This document shows positions 26,449 through 34,375 of a DNA stretch of 64,000 nt, piece after piece. The stretch spans positions 1-64,000 of the forward strand of contig RXJJ01000017.1 in the NCBI GenBank assembly GCA_003963145.1, written 5' to 3'. Below the pieces are notes generated by a model, which was not told the DNA's origin, did no database searches, and worked only from the letters and a program-made list of their open reading frames with translations. The position numbers and the translations under genes were made by a program. The number at the start of each line of letters is the position of its first letter. Within the stretch, counting starts at the first letter, position 1. This DNA is from Bradyrhizobiaceae bacterium (GTDB lineage Bacteria > Pseudomonadota > Alphaproteobacteria > Rhizobiales > Xanthobacteraceae).

Positions 26449-26715
26449 TTAATGAGTGGTCGGCGGCGTTGCGAGATCGATCAGTGCCTCGCTGAAGGGA
26501 AACTCCAGCACGATCGTGCCGCTGCTGTCGGTGACCTCAAGACTTGCGGTCATCAGGAGAGGATTCGCCGCAGCCTCTCCGGGCGCGGCTTTCAGCAGAT
26601 CCATAATAATGGCGCGGGCCATTTCCCAGGCTTGGTCGGGATCGCGCAGATCGGCGCCCGCCGGGTCCGCGATCACCTCATCGCCAATCCTGGTGTTGAA
26701 AAAATATCGCGGCAT
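26449..26715 (-). CDS. DUF6894 family small protein
   Basis: An 88-residue protein beginning MPRYFFNTRIGDEVIADPAG and continuing LRDPDQAWEMARAIIMDLL, typical of DUF6894, a family of rhizobial small proteins ('MPRYFF' start). No function known. The start is ATG 26715, where the family begins; the frame is open upstream without support. Confidence 0.8.
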   Translation of the reverse strand: MPRYFFNTRIGDEVIADPAGADLRDPDQAWEMARAIIMDLLKAAPGEAAANPLLMTASLEVTDSSGTIVLEFPFSEALIDLATPPTTH

Positions 26716-26778
26716 TGCGTCCCTTATTTTCCGGCCCTGACGGCTTCCCCCGCGCCAATCATGTGCTAAGCAGTCATC

Positions 26779-26907
26779 ATGGTAAAGGCGCTTCGCAATT
26801 GGCTCGAGAACCACGAATTACCTGCGATCATCGCGGGCGTGCTGGGCAGCATCACGCTTTTGTCGGTGATCATCGTGGTCGGAGGTTACTGGCTGGTCAC
26901 GCGCTAG
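26779..26907 (+). CDS. 42-residue single-helix membrane protein
   Basis: Read directly from the DNA: M-V-K-A-L-R-N-W-L-E-N-H-E-L-P-A-I-I-A-G, then a 20-residue hydrophobic helix ending GGYWLVTR. A short amphipathic start plus one membrane helix is a common layout for small regulatory membrane proteins. Its last 11 bases overlap the end of the convergent glutathione peroxidase gene. It is divergent from the DUF6894 gene. No ribosome site is obvious. Confidence 0.5.
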   Translation: MVKALRNWLENHELPAIIAGVLGSITLLSVIIVVGGYWLVTR

Positions 26908-27400
26908 GCGCCGACAGCAGCCTTTCGATTTCGTCTTCCAGCGATTGGGGCTTGGACGTTGGCGCATAGCGCGCGGCCACCTGCCCGTCCCGCCCGACCA
27001 GGAATTTCGTGAAATTCCATTTGATGTCGCTCCAGCCCACAAGCCCGAGCACGCCCGGCCTGGCGCTTTTCAGGAATTTATAGAGAGGATGGGCCGTCTC
27101 GCCATTGACGTCGATTTTGGCGAACATCGGAAACGTCACGCCGTACTCTCGTGAACAGAACGACGCTATTTCGCCGGACGAGCCCGGCTCCTGCTCGCCG
27201 AACTGGTTGCAGGGAAAGCCGAGCACCGAGAAACCCTGCGGCGCATAAGTCTTCTGCAGATCCTCCAGCCCGCGATATTGAGGCGTGAAGCCGCATTTGC
27301 TCGCTGTATTCACGATCAGGAGCACCTTACCTGCGAACACGGAGAGCGGGATTTCCTCTCCGTCGAGATTCGTCGCTGAAAAATCGGTGACGCGCGTCAT
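26897..27400 (-). CDS. Glutathione peroxidase (thioredoxin-type, cysteine enzyme)
   Basis: A 167-residue peroxidase reducing hydrogen or lipid peroxides. The peroxidatic Cys36 is in NTASKCGFTPQY, the catalytic Gln66 in FPCNQFGEQEPG and the Trp in KWNFTKFLV, all intact. Cys64 and a second cysteine in ASFCSREYG could serve as resolving residues as in thioredoxin-dependent members. No signal peptide. It starts 5 bases after the cyclase gene ends, so the two form an operon. Confidence 0.95.
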   Translation of the reverse strand: MTRVTDFSATNLDGEEIPLSVFAGKVLLIVNTASKCGFTPQYRGLEDLQKTYAPQGFSVLGFPCNQFGEQEPGSSGEIASFCSREYGVTFPMFAKIDVNGETAHPLYKFLKSARPGVLGLVGWSDIKWNFTKFLVGRDGQVAARYAPTSKPQSLEDEIERLLSAPSA

Positions 27401-27405
27401 GCCTT

Positions 27406-28992
27406 CTACGCCGGTTTGGGTTGCTTGTCGTCAAGCGCTGCGATCGCTTCTTTCAGCAGCGATCGGATACGCTCCGCCTCCACGGGACTGACGGCGTCCG
27501 GATTGAGATAGAAATCCAGTCCGGTCATGCGCTCCACCAGAATATCGTGCTTGCCGGTTTCCACGCCAACCAGACTGTCCACCGCGTAGGGAACGACCTG
27601 CCGTGAAATCCCCTTCATCGTGATCGGCGGCAATTCATGCGCGACGACATCACCGCGCACCAGGGCGTAGGTTTCGTAGCTGAGCACGATCTTGCCCGGC
27701 TCGGCGATGGACTGCAGCCGCGCCGCAAGATTGGCCTCCGCGCCGATGATCGTGTAATCCATACGATCGGCGCTGCCGAAATTGCCGACATTGCAATAAC
27801 CCGAATTGATGCCCATGCGGGCGCGGAACGGTTCCTCGATGCCGGCCGCACGCCACGTGACGTTGAGTTCGGCCAGACGCCGCTGCATTTCCCACGCCAT
27901 TTTCAGACACGCCTTGGCGTCGGCCGCATCGCCCTTGGTCTCGGGATCGCCGAAGAAGATCAGCATCGCGTCGCCGATGAACTTGTCGATGGTGCCGCCA
28001 TGCTCAAGCGCGATCTTCGACATTTCAGTGAAATATTCATTGAGCAACTGGGTAATGAGCTCGGGCTGCAGCCGCTCGGTGGTCGCGGTGAAATTCTGGA
28101 TGTCCGAGAAGAAGATCGTCAGCTTCTTGCGCTCGGTGTGGATGGTCACATCCTTGCGGCCACTGAAAATGCTGGTGTAGATCTGCGGCGAGATGTAGCG
28201 CGAAATCTTCATCGACAAGGTCGCGAGAAAATCGTTATTCGCCTCCAGCTCCTTGTTCATGTTCTGGATCACCTTGCTCTGGCGATACTGAATGCCCAGA
28301 AAGGACACGCCGCTCACTGCCGCAAGCACGAAATAGGCGAGCAGGAATTTGAACGAGAAGAGATTGGCCGCGATCGGCTGGCTGATCTCGACTTCCTGAA
28401 TGCCGCGCACATCGCCGACCTTCCAGTCTTTCTTGGGACTTTCGGGATGCGTATTATGACAGTTCACGCAGGCCTGCCCCATGATCACCGGCGTGACAAA
28501 GCGGACCTTGTCACGAAACAACGATGGGTCCGATTGAACAATTTTCTGGCCGGGATCGGCACGCAGGCTCGCGAGCGCGCGCGTCTCGAAATCGTCGAGA
28601 TTATGCGGCGCCCTATTGGCGAACGGAAAATCGGAGACGAAGCGATAGTCGATGTTCTTCTGCTGCTCGCTGATGACGTTGCCGAGTTCAAGCGAGAGCG
28701 TAGCGGGGATCGGGACCGCGCCCGGCACCGTCTCATAGTTGTGAATGACCTTGATTTCGGCACCGTGCGCGGCCAGGATGCGGCCCACGACGTTCGAGGC
28801 ATAATAGCCGCGCACACCGGTTATCAGTGAATTCAGGTCATTCGCCTGACGGCGCAGCGACAGGTCGGCAAGATTGCTTAAATCGAGCCAGACCGCGATC
28901 GGCAAGGCGATCAAGAGCGCAGCAACAGCAAGCGCAGACAAAATCCCGCGAGACCGGCCCTTCTTCGGAGCTTCCTGGTTATCGGTGTCCAT
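27406..28992 (-). CDS. Class III adenylate/guanylate cyclase with a periplasmic CxxCH (heme-type) DUF3365 sensor domain
   Basis: A 528-residue membrane sensor. One helix at ~17-37, a periplasmic domain at ~45-210 of the DUF3365/Tll0287-like type, a second helix at ~212-236, a coiled linker and a class III cyclase domain at ~285-490. The sensor contains QACVNCHNTHPE: Cys175, Cys178 and His179 form a CxxCH site for covalent c-type heme. In the cyclase domain both metal-binding aspartates are present, Asp297 (FFSDIQNFT) and Asp341 (KFIGDAMLIFFGDP), with DYTIIGAEANLAARL downstream. It is co-transcribed with glutathione peroxidase, pointing to redox or gas sensing. Confidence 0.92.
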   Translation of the reverse strand: MDTDNQEAPKKGRSRGILSALAVAALLIALPIAVWLDLSNLADLSLRRQANDLNSLITGVRGYYASNVVGRILAAHGAEIKVIHNYETVPGAVPIPATLSLELGNVISEQQKNIDYRFVSDFPFANRAPHNLDDFETRALASLRADPGQKIVQSDPSLFRDKVRFVTPVIMGQACVNCHNTHPESPKKDWKVGDVRGIQEVEISQPIAANLFSFKFLLAYFVLAAVSGVSFLGIQYRQSKVIQNMNKELEANNDFLATLSMKISRYISPQIYTSIFSGRKDVTIHTERKKLTIFFSDIQNFTATTERLQPELITQLLNEYFTEMSKIALEHGGTIDKFIGDAMLIFFGDPETKGDAADAKACLKMAWEMQRRLAELNVTWRAAGIEEPFRARMGINSGYCNVGNFGSADRMDYTIIGAEANLAARLQSIAEPGKIVLSYETYALVRGDVVAHELPPITMKGISRQVVPYAVDSLVGVETGKHDILVERMTGLDFYLNPDAVSPVEAERIRSLLKEAIAALDDKQPKPA

Positions 28993-29089
28993 AGGTCATC
29001 CCCGGATCAAATCGTTCAAATATCTGCTTCATCAAGCAACGAATCGGGACGAAGGTCCAGCGTCCGCATAGCGCAGCCGATCCAAAACC

Positions 29090-29130
29090 GGGAAAATAAA
29101 TAGGACGATAACCGAAGGGTTATCGTCCTA
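29090..29130 (-). terminator. Strong terminator after the dienelactone-hydrolase-like gene
   Basis: TAGGACGATAACC / GGTTATCGTCCTA is a perfect 13-bp stem whose minus-strand loop reads C-CTTC-G (a stable UUCG-like tetraloop), followed by TTTATTTT. 25 bases past the stop. Confidence 0.92.
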
Positions 29131-29155
29131 TTGATAGATGAACTCAAAAGGGGCT

Positions 29156-30043
29156 TTAGCTTAAAACCTTGTATTTCCTGAACCAGTTCTGCATCTGCAC
29201 CCAGGCATCTTCCGCAGCCTCCTTGCGATAGCTCGGCCGGTAATCGGCATGAAAGCCATGCGGCGCACCGGGATAGGATTTGAATTCGGCAACCTTCTTC
29301 GCCCGGGAAAGCGCGAGTTTCATTGCCTCGACCTGTACCGGCGGGATTCCCTGATCGTCCTCGCCATACAGCCCCAGCACCGGCGCTTTCATATCCGAAG
29401 CCAGCTGCATCGGACTCTTCGGCCAGACCGGATTGGGCGGGTCGATCAGCGAACCATAGAATGCAACGCCCGCCTTGAGCTGCTTGCTGTACGCCGCATA
29501 TTCCCACACGCTCCGCCCGCCGCGGCAGAAGCCGACAATGCCGAGCCGGTTTGTGTCACCGCCCTGCGATTTGGCCCATGCAACTGTCGCGTCCAGGTCG
29601 CCGAGAAGTTCATCGTCAGGCTTGGCGTTGACGATCGGCATCAGTTTGGGAATGTCGGTGATCTTGGTCAGGTCGGTGCCAGCACGGAAGTAATAATCCG
29701 GCGCAATGGCGAATGCGCCGAGCTTGGCGAGACGCCGGGTGACATCCTTGATGTACTCATGCAGCCCGAACACCTCCATCGCGACCAGGATGACAGGAGG
29801 ATTGGCAACGCCGGTAGGCCTCGCGAAATAGCCCGGCATCTCGCCGTCCTTCACTTTTATCTTCGCGTCCCCGACATCAATCCCGGTTGTGTCGGTGGTG
29901 ATGACGTCGGCCCGCACGGGACCTGCGGCCAGCGTGTAGCCGGCCGCAGCTGCAGCAGACGCCGCCATGAAGCCGCGGCGCGAAAACGGCGCCACTTTCG
30001 TCAGACCGATCGCGTCGGATGCCAGCATCGGTTTTGCAGTCAT
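29156..30043 (-). CDS. Tat-exported dienelactone hydrolase family protein
   Basis: A 295-residue alpha/beta hydrolase. The N-terminus holds a twin-arginine signal, SRRGFMAASAA, then cleavage near VRADV, so the enzyme is periplasmic and folded before export. The catalytic triad of the DLH family is visible: nucleophile Cys in GFCRGGRSV, Asp in LYGEDDQGI and His in PHGFHADY. DLH enzymes open dienelactones; many relatives hydrolyse other esters. The start ATG 30043 has GGAGACGAAG before it. A perfect terminator follows. Substrate unknown. Confidence 0.9.
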   Translation of the reverse strand: MTAKPMLASDAIGLTKVAPFSRRGFMAASAAAAAGYTLAAGPVRADVITTDTTGIDVGDAKIKVKDGEMPGYFARPTGVANPPVILVAMEVFGLHEYIKDVTRRLAKLGAFAIAPDYYFRAGTDLTKITDIPKLMPIVNAKPDDELLGDLDATVAWAKSQGGDTNRLGIVGFCRGGRSVWEYAAYSKQLKAGVAFYGSLIDPPNPVWPKSPMQLASDMKAPVLGLYGEDDQGIPPVQVEAMKLALSRAKKVAEFKSYPGAPHGFHADYRPSYRKEAAEDAWVQMQNWFRKYKVLS

Positions 30044-30190
30044 TCTTCGTCTCCGGCTGTTAAATAAAAGGACCTTTGAGCGCGTCACTTTATGTCCGAA
30101 GATTGTCTTTGCAAAACACTTGCGCTTGATTTTTTTAGCCGCGATGTGCGGTTTTCGGCAGCCTTTTCCTTCAAGATGCACAACAGAAGA

Positions 30191-30211
30191 CCCGCGGCGA
30201 GGAGCCGCGGG
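30191..30211 (-). terminator. Hairpin after the DUF3309 gene
   Basis: CCCGCGGC-GAGGA-GCCGCGGG; minus strand continues TCTTCTGTTG. 25 bases past the stop. Confidence 0.65.
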
Positions 30212-30235
30212 CCTCCAATCGATCTTCGCCGCGGA

Positions 30236-30400
30236 TTAGATCCGTCCCAGCAGGATCAAGATGAGAAGAATGACGATAACCAATCCAAGACCACCGCCTC
30301 CGTAATAGCCGGTGCCGTAAAAATTGCCGCCGCCGATACCGCTAAATCCGCCAAGCAGAGCGATGATCAGAATAATCAGGATAATCGTGCCGATGGACAT
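30236..30400 (-). CDS. DUF3309 family small membrane protein
   Basis: A 54-residue protein read directly from the DNA: MSIGTIILIILIIALLGG at the start, a Gly/Tyr-rich middle (GNFYGTGYYGGGGLG) and VIVILLILILLGRI at the end. This is the DUF3309 layout: two hydrophobic helices around a Gly/Tyr-rich turn. GGGAG lies 8 bases before the ATG. Function unknown; it is often induced by stress in related bacteria (general knowledge, not shown here). Confidence 0.85.
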   Translation of the reverse strand: MSIGTIILIILIIALLGGFSGIGGGNFYGTGYYGGGGLGLVIVILLILILLGRI

Positions 30401-30497
30401 CTTTTATCTCCCTCAGTCCTGTCACTGGCGGTCCAACGGTTCGGTGTTCTTTTGGTTCCAGGTTTGCAACCTTGAAAAAGCCGATTCTGTAAGGCCC

Positions 30498-32252
30498 TCA
30501 AACAATGCGTTCTTTCAAGATGTCCCGAAGATGACCGGGATCGATTCGTTCGCCCCATAATTCGATTGCAACCGGCAAGCGACGCCGCCAGTTCGGGTGT
30601 TCGTCGATCGTACCTGGCACGTTCGCCTGATCGGCAACGCCCAACAGGTCTTCAATCGATACCCCCAGCAGACGCGATGGCGTATTCGATAGCGTGGAAA
30701 GGACGGCACCGAACGTGAAGTCCCTGTCATCGCCAACAGCCATGCGAAGCCGCGCCAGCGCTTCCCGCCTTTGTTCGCTGGTCTCGCCGGGATCCATACC
30801 GAGCATCAGCTTAACGTCGATGTCATGCGCTGAACGCCATCCTGCAAAGGTCGGAAGATCGTGCGTGCTAAAGGTCACAAGCGCATTCTTCGGGTAGCGG
30901 TCGGGACCAATGAAGTCGCCGCGTCCGTCCCGTTCAAAAATCATCACCCGATAAGACCAGATCGCCCGGTCGGCGAGACGCTCGCGAAAGCCGTCCGGCA
31001 CCGTTCCGAGATCCTCGCCGATCACGATGCATCGATGTGCGACGCTTTCCTGCGCGGCCACCTCCAGCATCTCCTCAAACGGCATCTGGATATAGACGCC
31101 CTGATGCGGCGCATAGCCGTGCGGTACAACGTAAAGGCGATTCAGGCCGAGCACATGGTCGAGGCGGATGGCGCCCGCGTAGCGCATCGAGGCTCGCAAC
31201 ATATCCCGAAACGGAGCGAAAGCACGATGTTCGAGACCGGCCGCGTTGAAACCGGCAAGACCCCAGTCCTGCCCTGCGGTATTGAGCTGATCGGGCGGCG
31301 CGCCGACGGATAACTGCCGGGCGATCGCGATCTGTTCATTCCATGCATCGAAACCGTCGGCCTTAACTCCGACCGCGATATCCAGATAGAGGCCGACCGG
31401 CATGCCGAGCTGCTCGGCAAGAGATGCACAGGCGGCCAGCTGACGATCGGCGCACCATTGCACGAATTCAAAATACTCGATTTGCAAGTTGTCGGGGCCA
31501 CGGCGCAGGCTGGCCAGCGCCGTATCATCTGGCCGTGTCCATGGCGCGGGCCATTCCCACCACGGTCCGGGATATTTTCGCCGCAGAAATTCAAAGCAGG
31601 CGAAACGAGACAACAGAGCACCGCCGGATGCGCGAAACGCCTCGAAGTCGGTTTTGCGCTTCAAGGTCGTCTTTGATTTGAAATTCTTGAAAGCCTCTCG
31701 CAGGGCCTTGGTCTTCAGATCGGCAACGCCGTCATAATCGACGAGGTCCGCCTGGCGCAATCGTTCGATATCCGCGCCGTGTTTCGCTCTGAAACCCGGC
31801 GGCAGCTCGGGCACCTGTTCGATATCGATGTAAATCGAATTCAGAAACAGCCGGCTGTTGGGCGAATAAGGGCTGCAGTCGTCGGCATGATCGTCAAACA
31901 GCGCATGAAGAGGGTTGAGGCCGATCCCGGCCGCTCCGGCGCCTGAAGCCCAGGCCAGAAGAGATTGAAGATCGGTGAAATCGCCGATGCCCCAGTTGCG
32001 CTGCGAACGGATACCATAAAGCTGCACAGCGAGAAGCCAGCGCCGACCAAAGTCGCCATCATACGCCCTATGCGGCATGTCGTCGCTTTTGAATGCCGCA
32101 TTCAGGCTTTCAAGAGCCCCATCCTGTACCGGGTGATCCAGCGCATCGAGCACACTCAGCAGGGCTTGAGGATCAGCATCGCGTCTTTGTCCGTTGCCGT
32201 CGATGAAGACAGGGCTGATCCCCGATTTAGCGGCTCTTTCAAACAAATCCAT
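30498..32252 (-). CDS. malQ: 4-alpha-glucanotransferase (amylomaltase, GH77)
   Basis: A 584-residue cytoplasmic enzyme that transfers alpha-1,4-glucan segments between maltodextrins, producing glucose and longer chains. GH77 motifs: nucleophile Asp in AIRLDHVLGLNRLYVVPHG, acid Glu in IVIGEDLGTVPDGFRERLAD, stabilising Asp in FSTHDLPTFAGW. The N-terminal FERAAKSGISPVFIDGNGQR is usual in proteobacterial MalQ. It diverges from the glgE operon, sharing a 141-base promoter region, so it belongs to the same glucan module. Confidence 0.95.
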   Translation of the reverse strand: MDLFERAAKSGISPVFIDGNGQRRDADPQALLSVLDALDHPVQDGALESLNAAFKSDDMPHRAYDGDFGRRWLLAVQLYGIRSQRNWGIGDFTDLQSLLAWASGAGAAGIGLNPLHALFDDHADDCSPYSPNSRLFLNSIYIDIEQVPELPPGFRAKHGADIERLRQADLVDYDGVADLKTKALREAFKNFKSKTTLKRKTDFEAFRASGGALLSRFACFEFLRRKYPGPWWEWPAPWTRPDDTALASLRRGPDNLQIEYFEFVQWCADRQLAACASLAEQLGMPVGLYLDIAVGVKADGFDAWNEQIAIARQLSVGAPPDQLNTAGQDWGLAGFNAAGLEHRAFAPFRDMLRASMRYAGAIRLDHVLGLNRLYVVPHGYAPHQGVYIQMPFEEMLEVAAQESVAHRCIVIGEDLGTVPDGFRERLADRAIWSYRVMIFERDGRGDFIGPDRYPKNALVTFSTHDLPTFAGWRSAHDIDVKLMLGMDPGETSEQRREALARLRMAVGDDRDFTFGAVLSTLSNTPSRLLGVSIEDLLGVADQANVPGTIDEHPNWRRRLPVAIELWGERIDPGHLRDILKERIV

Positions 32253-32356
32253 TCATCACCGGGGCTGGCACAATTCGGATACAATATCGGTTCAACCTCC
32301 AACCTCGATCGCGCCATTCTGTTCCGGTGGAACCAAATGCATGGGGTCCTGCTTAT

Positions 32357-32369
32357 AGAGTGACACTCT
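32357..32369. promoter_or_regulatory. 13-base perfect palindrome in the malQ-glgE promoter region
   Basis: AGAGTG-A-CACTCT, centred 31 bases before the glgE start in the divergent region. A candidate operator for the glucan genes. Confidence 0.45.
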
Positions 32370-32393
32370 CCCGCACGGTTCAAGGCGTTCCGG

Positions 32394-34367
32394 ATGTCTG
32401 TTCTTCCGCCTATCAGAAGTATTGTCCAACGTTCGGTTGTCAGTCCCGGGGCGGGCGTTTTTCACATCGAGGATATTTATCCGCGCGTGGACGATGGACG
32501 CTTTCCAGTCAAGCGAATGATCGGCGATCCTTTCGATGTATGGGCCGATATATTCCGCGATGGTCACGACATCATTGCGGCAAATCTGTTGTGGCGCGAG
32601 GAAAGCAATTCCGAATGGTCGCGCGAACCCATGTCTCACCATGGCAACGACCGCTGGACCGCAACCTTCACCCCGCATCACGTCGGCCGTCATCTCTATG
32701 CCATCGAGGCATGGACCGATGAATTTGCGACCTGGAGTTATGGCGTGCGGGCCAAGCAGGTTGCTGGACAGGACGTGTCTCTCGATGCACTCGAAGGCGC
32801 GGCCCTGCTGACCAAGGCGCAACCGGGCGATACCGCGTCCGCCGCAATTTTGACCGGCGCGGCCGAGGAATTTCTACAAAACGGCGATCTCGCACCGTTG
32901 CTGGATGAGCGGGTCGCCCAGGCGATGGCGAAAAGCCAGATTCCGCGCGATCTGACGACGTCGAAGTCCTACCCGCTGGTCGTGGACCGTCCGCGCGCCG
33001 TCGCCGGCGCATGGTATGAAATGATCCCGCGCAGCCAAGGCAAAATTCCTGGCCAACACGGCACATTCAGGGACTGCATCACGCGTCTGCCCGATGTCGC
33101 AGCAATGGGTTTCGACGTCGTTTATTTCACACCGATCCATCCCATCGGGAGAATCAACCGCAAAGGCCGCAACAATGCGCTCAAGGCCGAGGCGGGCGAT
33201 CCGGGTTCGCCCTATGCGATCGGGGCTGCCGAGGGTGGCCATGACAGCGTTCATCCCGAACTCGGCTCGCTGGACGATTTCCGCGAACTGGTCCGCGAGG
33301 CAAAAAAGCTCGGCATGGAGATCGCGCTCGACTTTGCCGTGCAATGCTCGCCAGATCATCCCTGGCTGACACAGCATCCGAACTGGTTTCAGCGCCGGCC
33401 GGACGGCAGCATCCGCTATGCCGAAAACCCGCCCAAGAAATACGAGGATATTCACAATCCGGATTTTTCCTCTGACGACGCGGGATCGCTGTGGAATGCC
33501 TTGCGCGATGTCGTGTGGTTCTGGGTTGAGCAAGGCGTGCAAATTTTCCGCGTCGACAATCCGCACACCAAGCCCTTTCCATTCTGGGAATGGCTGATCA
33601 AGGAAATCCAGTCGCGCGACCCGAACGTGATCTTTCTGGCCGAAGCCTTTACCCGGCCGAAGCTGATGAAAGGCCTTGCCAAGCTCGGCTTCACCCAGTC
33701 CTACACTTATTTTACATGGCGGACAGGCAAACAGGAGCTGCAGGAATATCTGAGCGAGCTCACGGCCTATCCCGAGCGAGACTATTATCGCCCGAACTTC
33801 TTCGTCACCACGCCGGACATCCTGCCCTACCATTTGCAAAGCGGGGAAGCATGGGCGTTCAAATCGCGTCTTGCGCTCGCGGCGACACTCTCCGGCAGTT
33901 ATGGCATTTACAACGGCTTCGAGCTGCTCGAGCACAAGCCGATCCCAGGCAAGGAAGAATATCTCGATTCCGAAAAATACGAAATCAAGGTCCGCGACTG
34001 GGATGCTCCCGGCAACATCAAACCTTTCATACGCGACATCAATCATGCGCGCCGCGACAATCCCGCGCTTCTGCAAACAGCGAGACTGAAGTTTCTCGCC
34101 GTCGATAACGATCAGACCATCGCGTTCTGCAAGACGTCGACCGACGGCGCGAATACCGTCATTGTTGCCATCGCGCTGACGCGCGAACCGCGTGAATTCT
34201 GGATTGCGCTGGGCGATGCCGGAATCGAGACGGACAGCGGCCGGAAGCGGATTGCGGCGCTGGAAAATATCCTGACGGGCGAGCGACACGGCGTCTCATG
34301 GGGCGGCGTTCGCCTGCGCATCGATCCATCGCGCGATCCCGCTTTGCTGTTTCGTTGTTTGATGTGA
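32394..34367 (+). CDS. glgE: Alpha-1,4-glucan:maltose-1-phosphate maltosyltransferase
   Basis: A 657-residue GH13_3 enzyme that adds maltose from maltose 1-phosphate to the non-reducing end of alpha-glucan. N-terminal GlgE domain (SPGAGVFHIEDIYPRVDDGR, then FDVWADIFRDGHDIIAANLL), catalytic barrel with the nucleophile Asp in FRVDNPHTKPFPFWEW, the acid Glu in LAEAFTRPKLM and FDVVYFTPIHPIG for donor binding, and a C-terminal beta domain. First gene of the operon; treS starts 8 bases after its stop. Together with the TreS-maltokinase fusion it makes the GlgE pathway from trehalose to glucan. Confidence 0.97.
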   Translation: MSVLPPIRSIVQRSVVSPGAGVFHIEDIYPRVDDGRFPVKRMIGDPFDVWADIFRDGHDIIAANLLWREESNSEWSREPMSHHGNDRWTATFTPHHVGRHLYAIEAWTDEFATWSYGVRAKQVAGQDVSLDALEGAALLTKAQPGDTASAAILTGAAEEFLQNGDLAPLLDERVAQAMAKSQIPRDLTTSKSYPLVVDRPRAVAGAWYEMIPRSQGKIPGQHGTFRDCITRLPDVAAMGFDVVYFTPIHPIGRINRKGRNNALKAEAGDPGSPYAIGAAEGGHDSVHPELGSLDDFRELVREAKKLGMEIALDFAVQCSPDHPWLTQHPNWFQRRPDGSIRYAENPPKKYEDIHNPDFSSDDAGSLWNALRDVVWFWVEQGVQIFRVDNPHTKPFPFWEWLIKEIQSRDPNVIFLAEAFTRPKLMKGLAKLGFTQSYTYFTWRTGKQELQEYLSELTAYPERDYYRPNFFVTTPDILPYHLQSGEAWAFKSRLALAATLSGSYGIYNGFELLEHKPIPGKEEYLDSEKYEIKVRDWDAPGNIKPFIRDINHARRDNPALLQTARLKFLAVDNDQTIAFCKTSTDGANTVIVAIALTREPREFWIALGDAGIETDSGRKRIAALENILTGERHGVSWGGVRLRIDPSRDPALLFRCLM

Positions 34368-34375
34368 GCGTGCGC

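Noticed and set aside
27637-28830. A 397-codon open frame on the plus strand
   Set aside because: Antisense shadow of the cyclase gene, which carries intact catalytic and heme motifs.
32874-34289. A 471-codon open frame on the minus strand
   Set aside because: Antisense to glgE; no domain, and glgE is certain.
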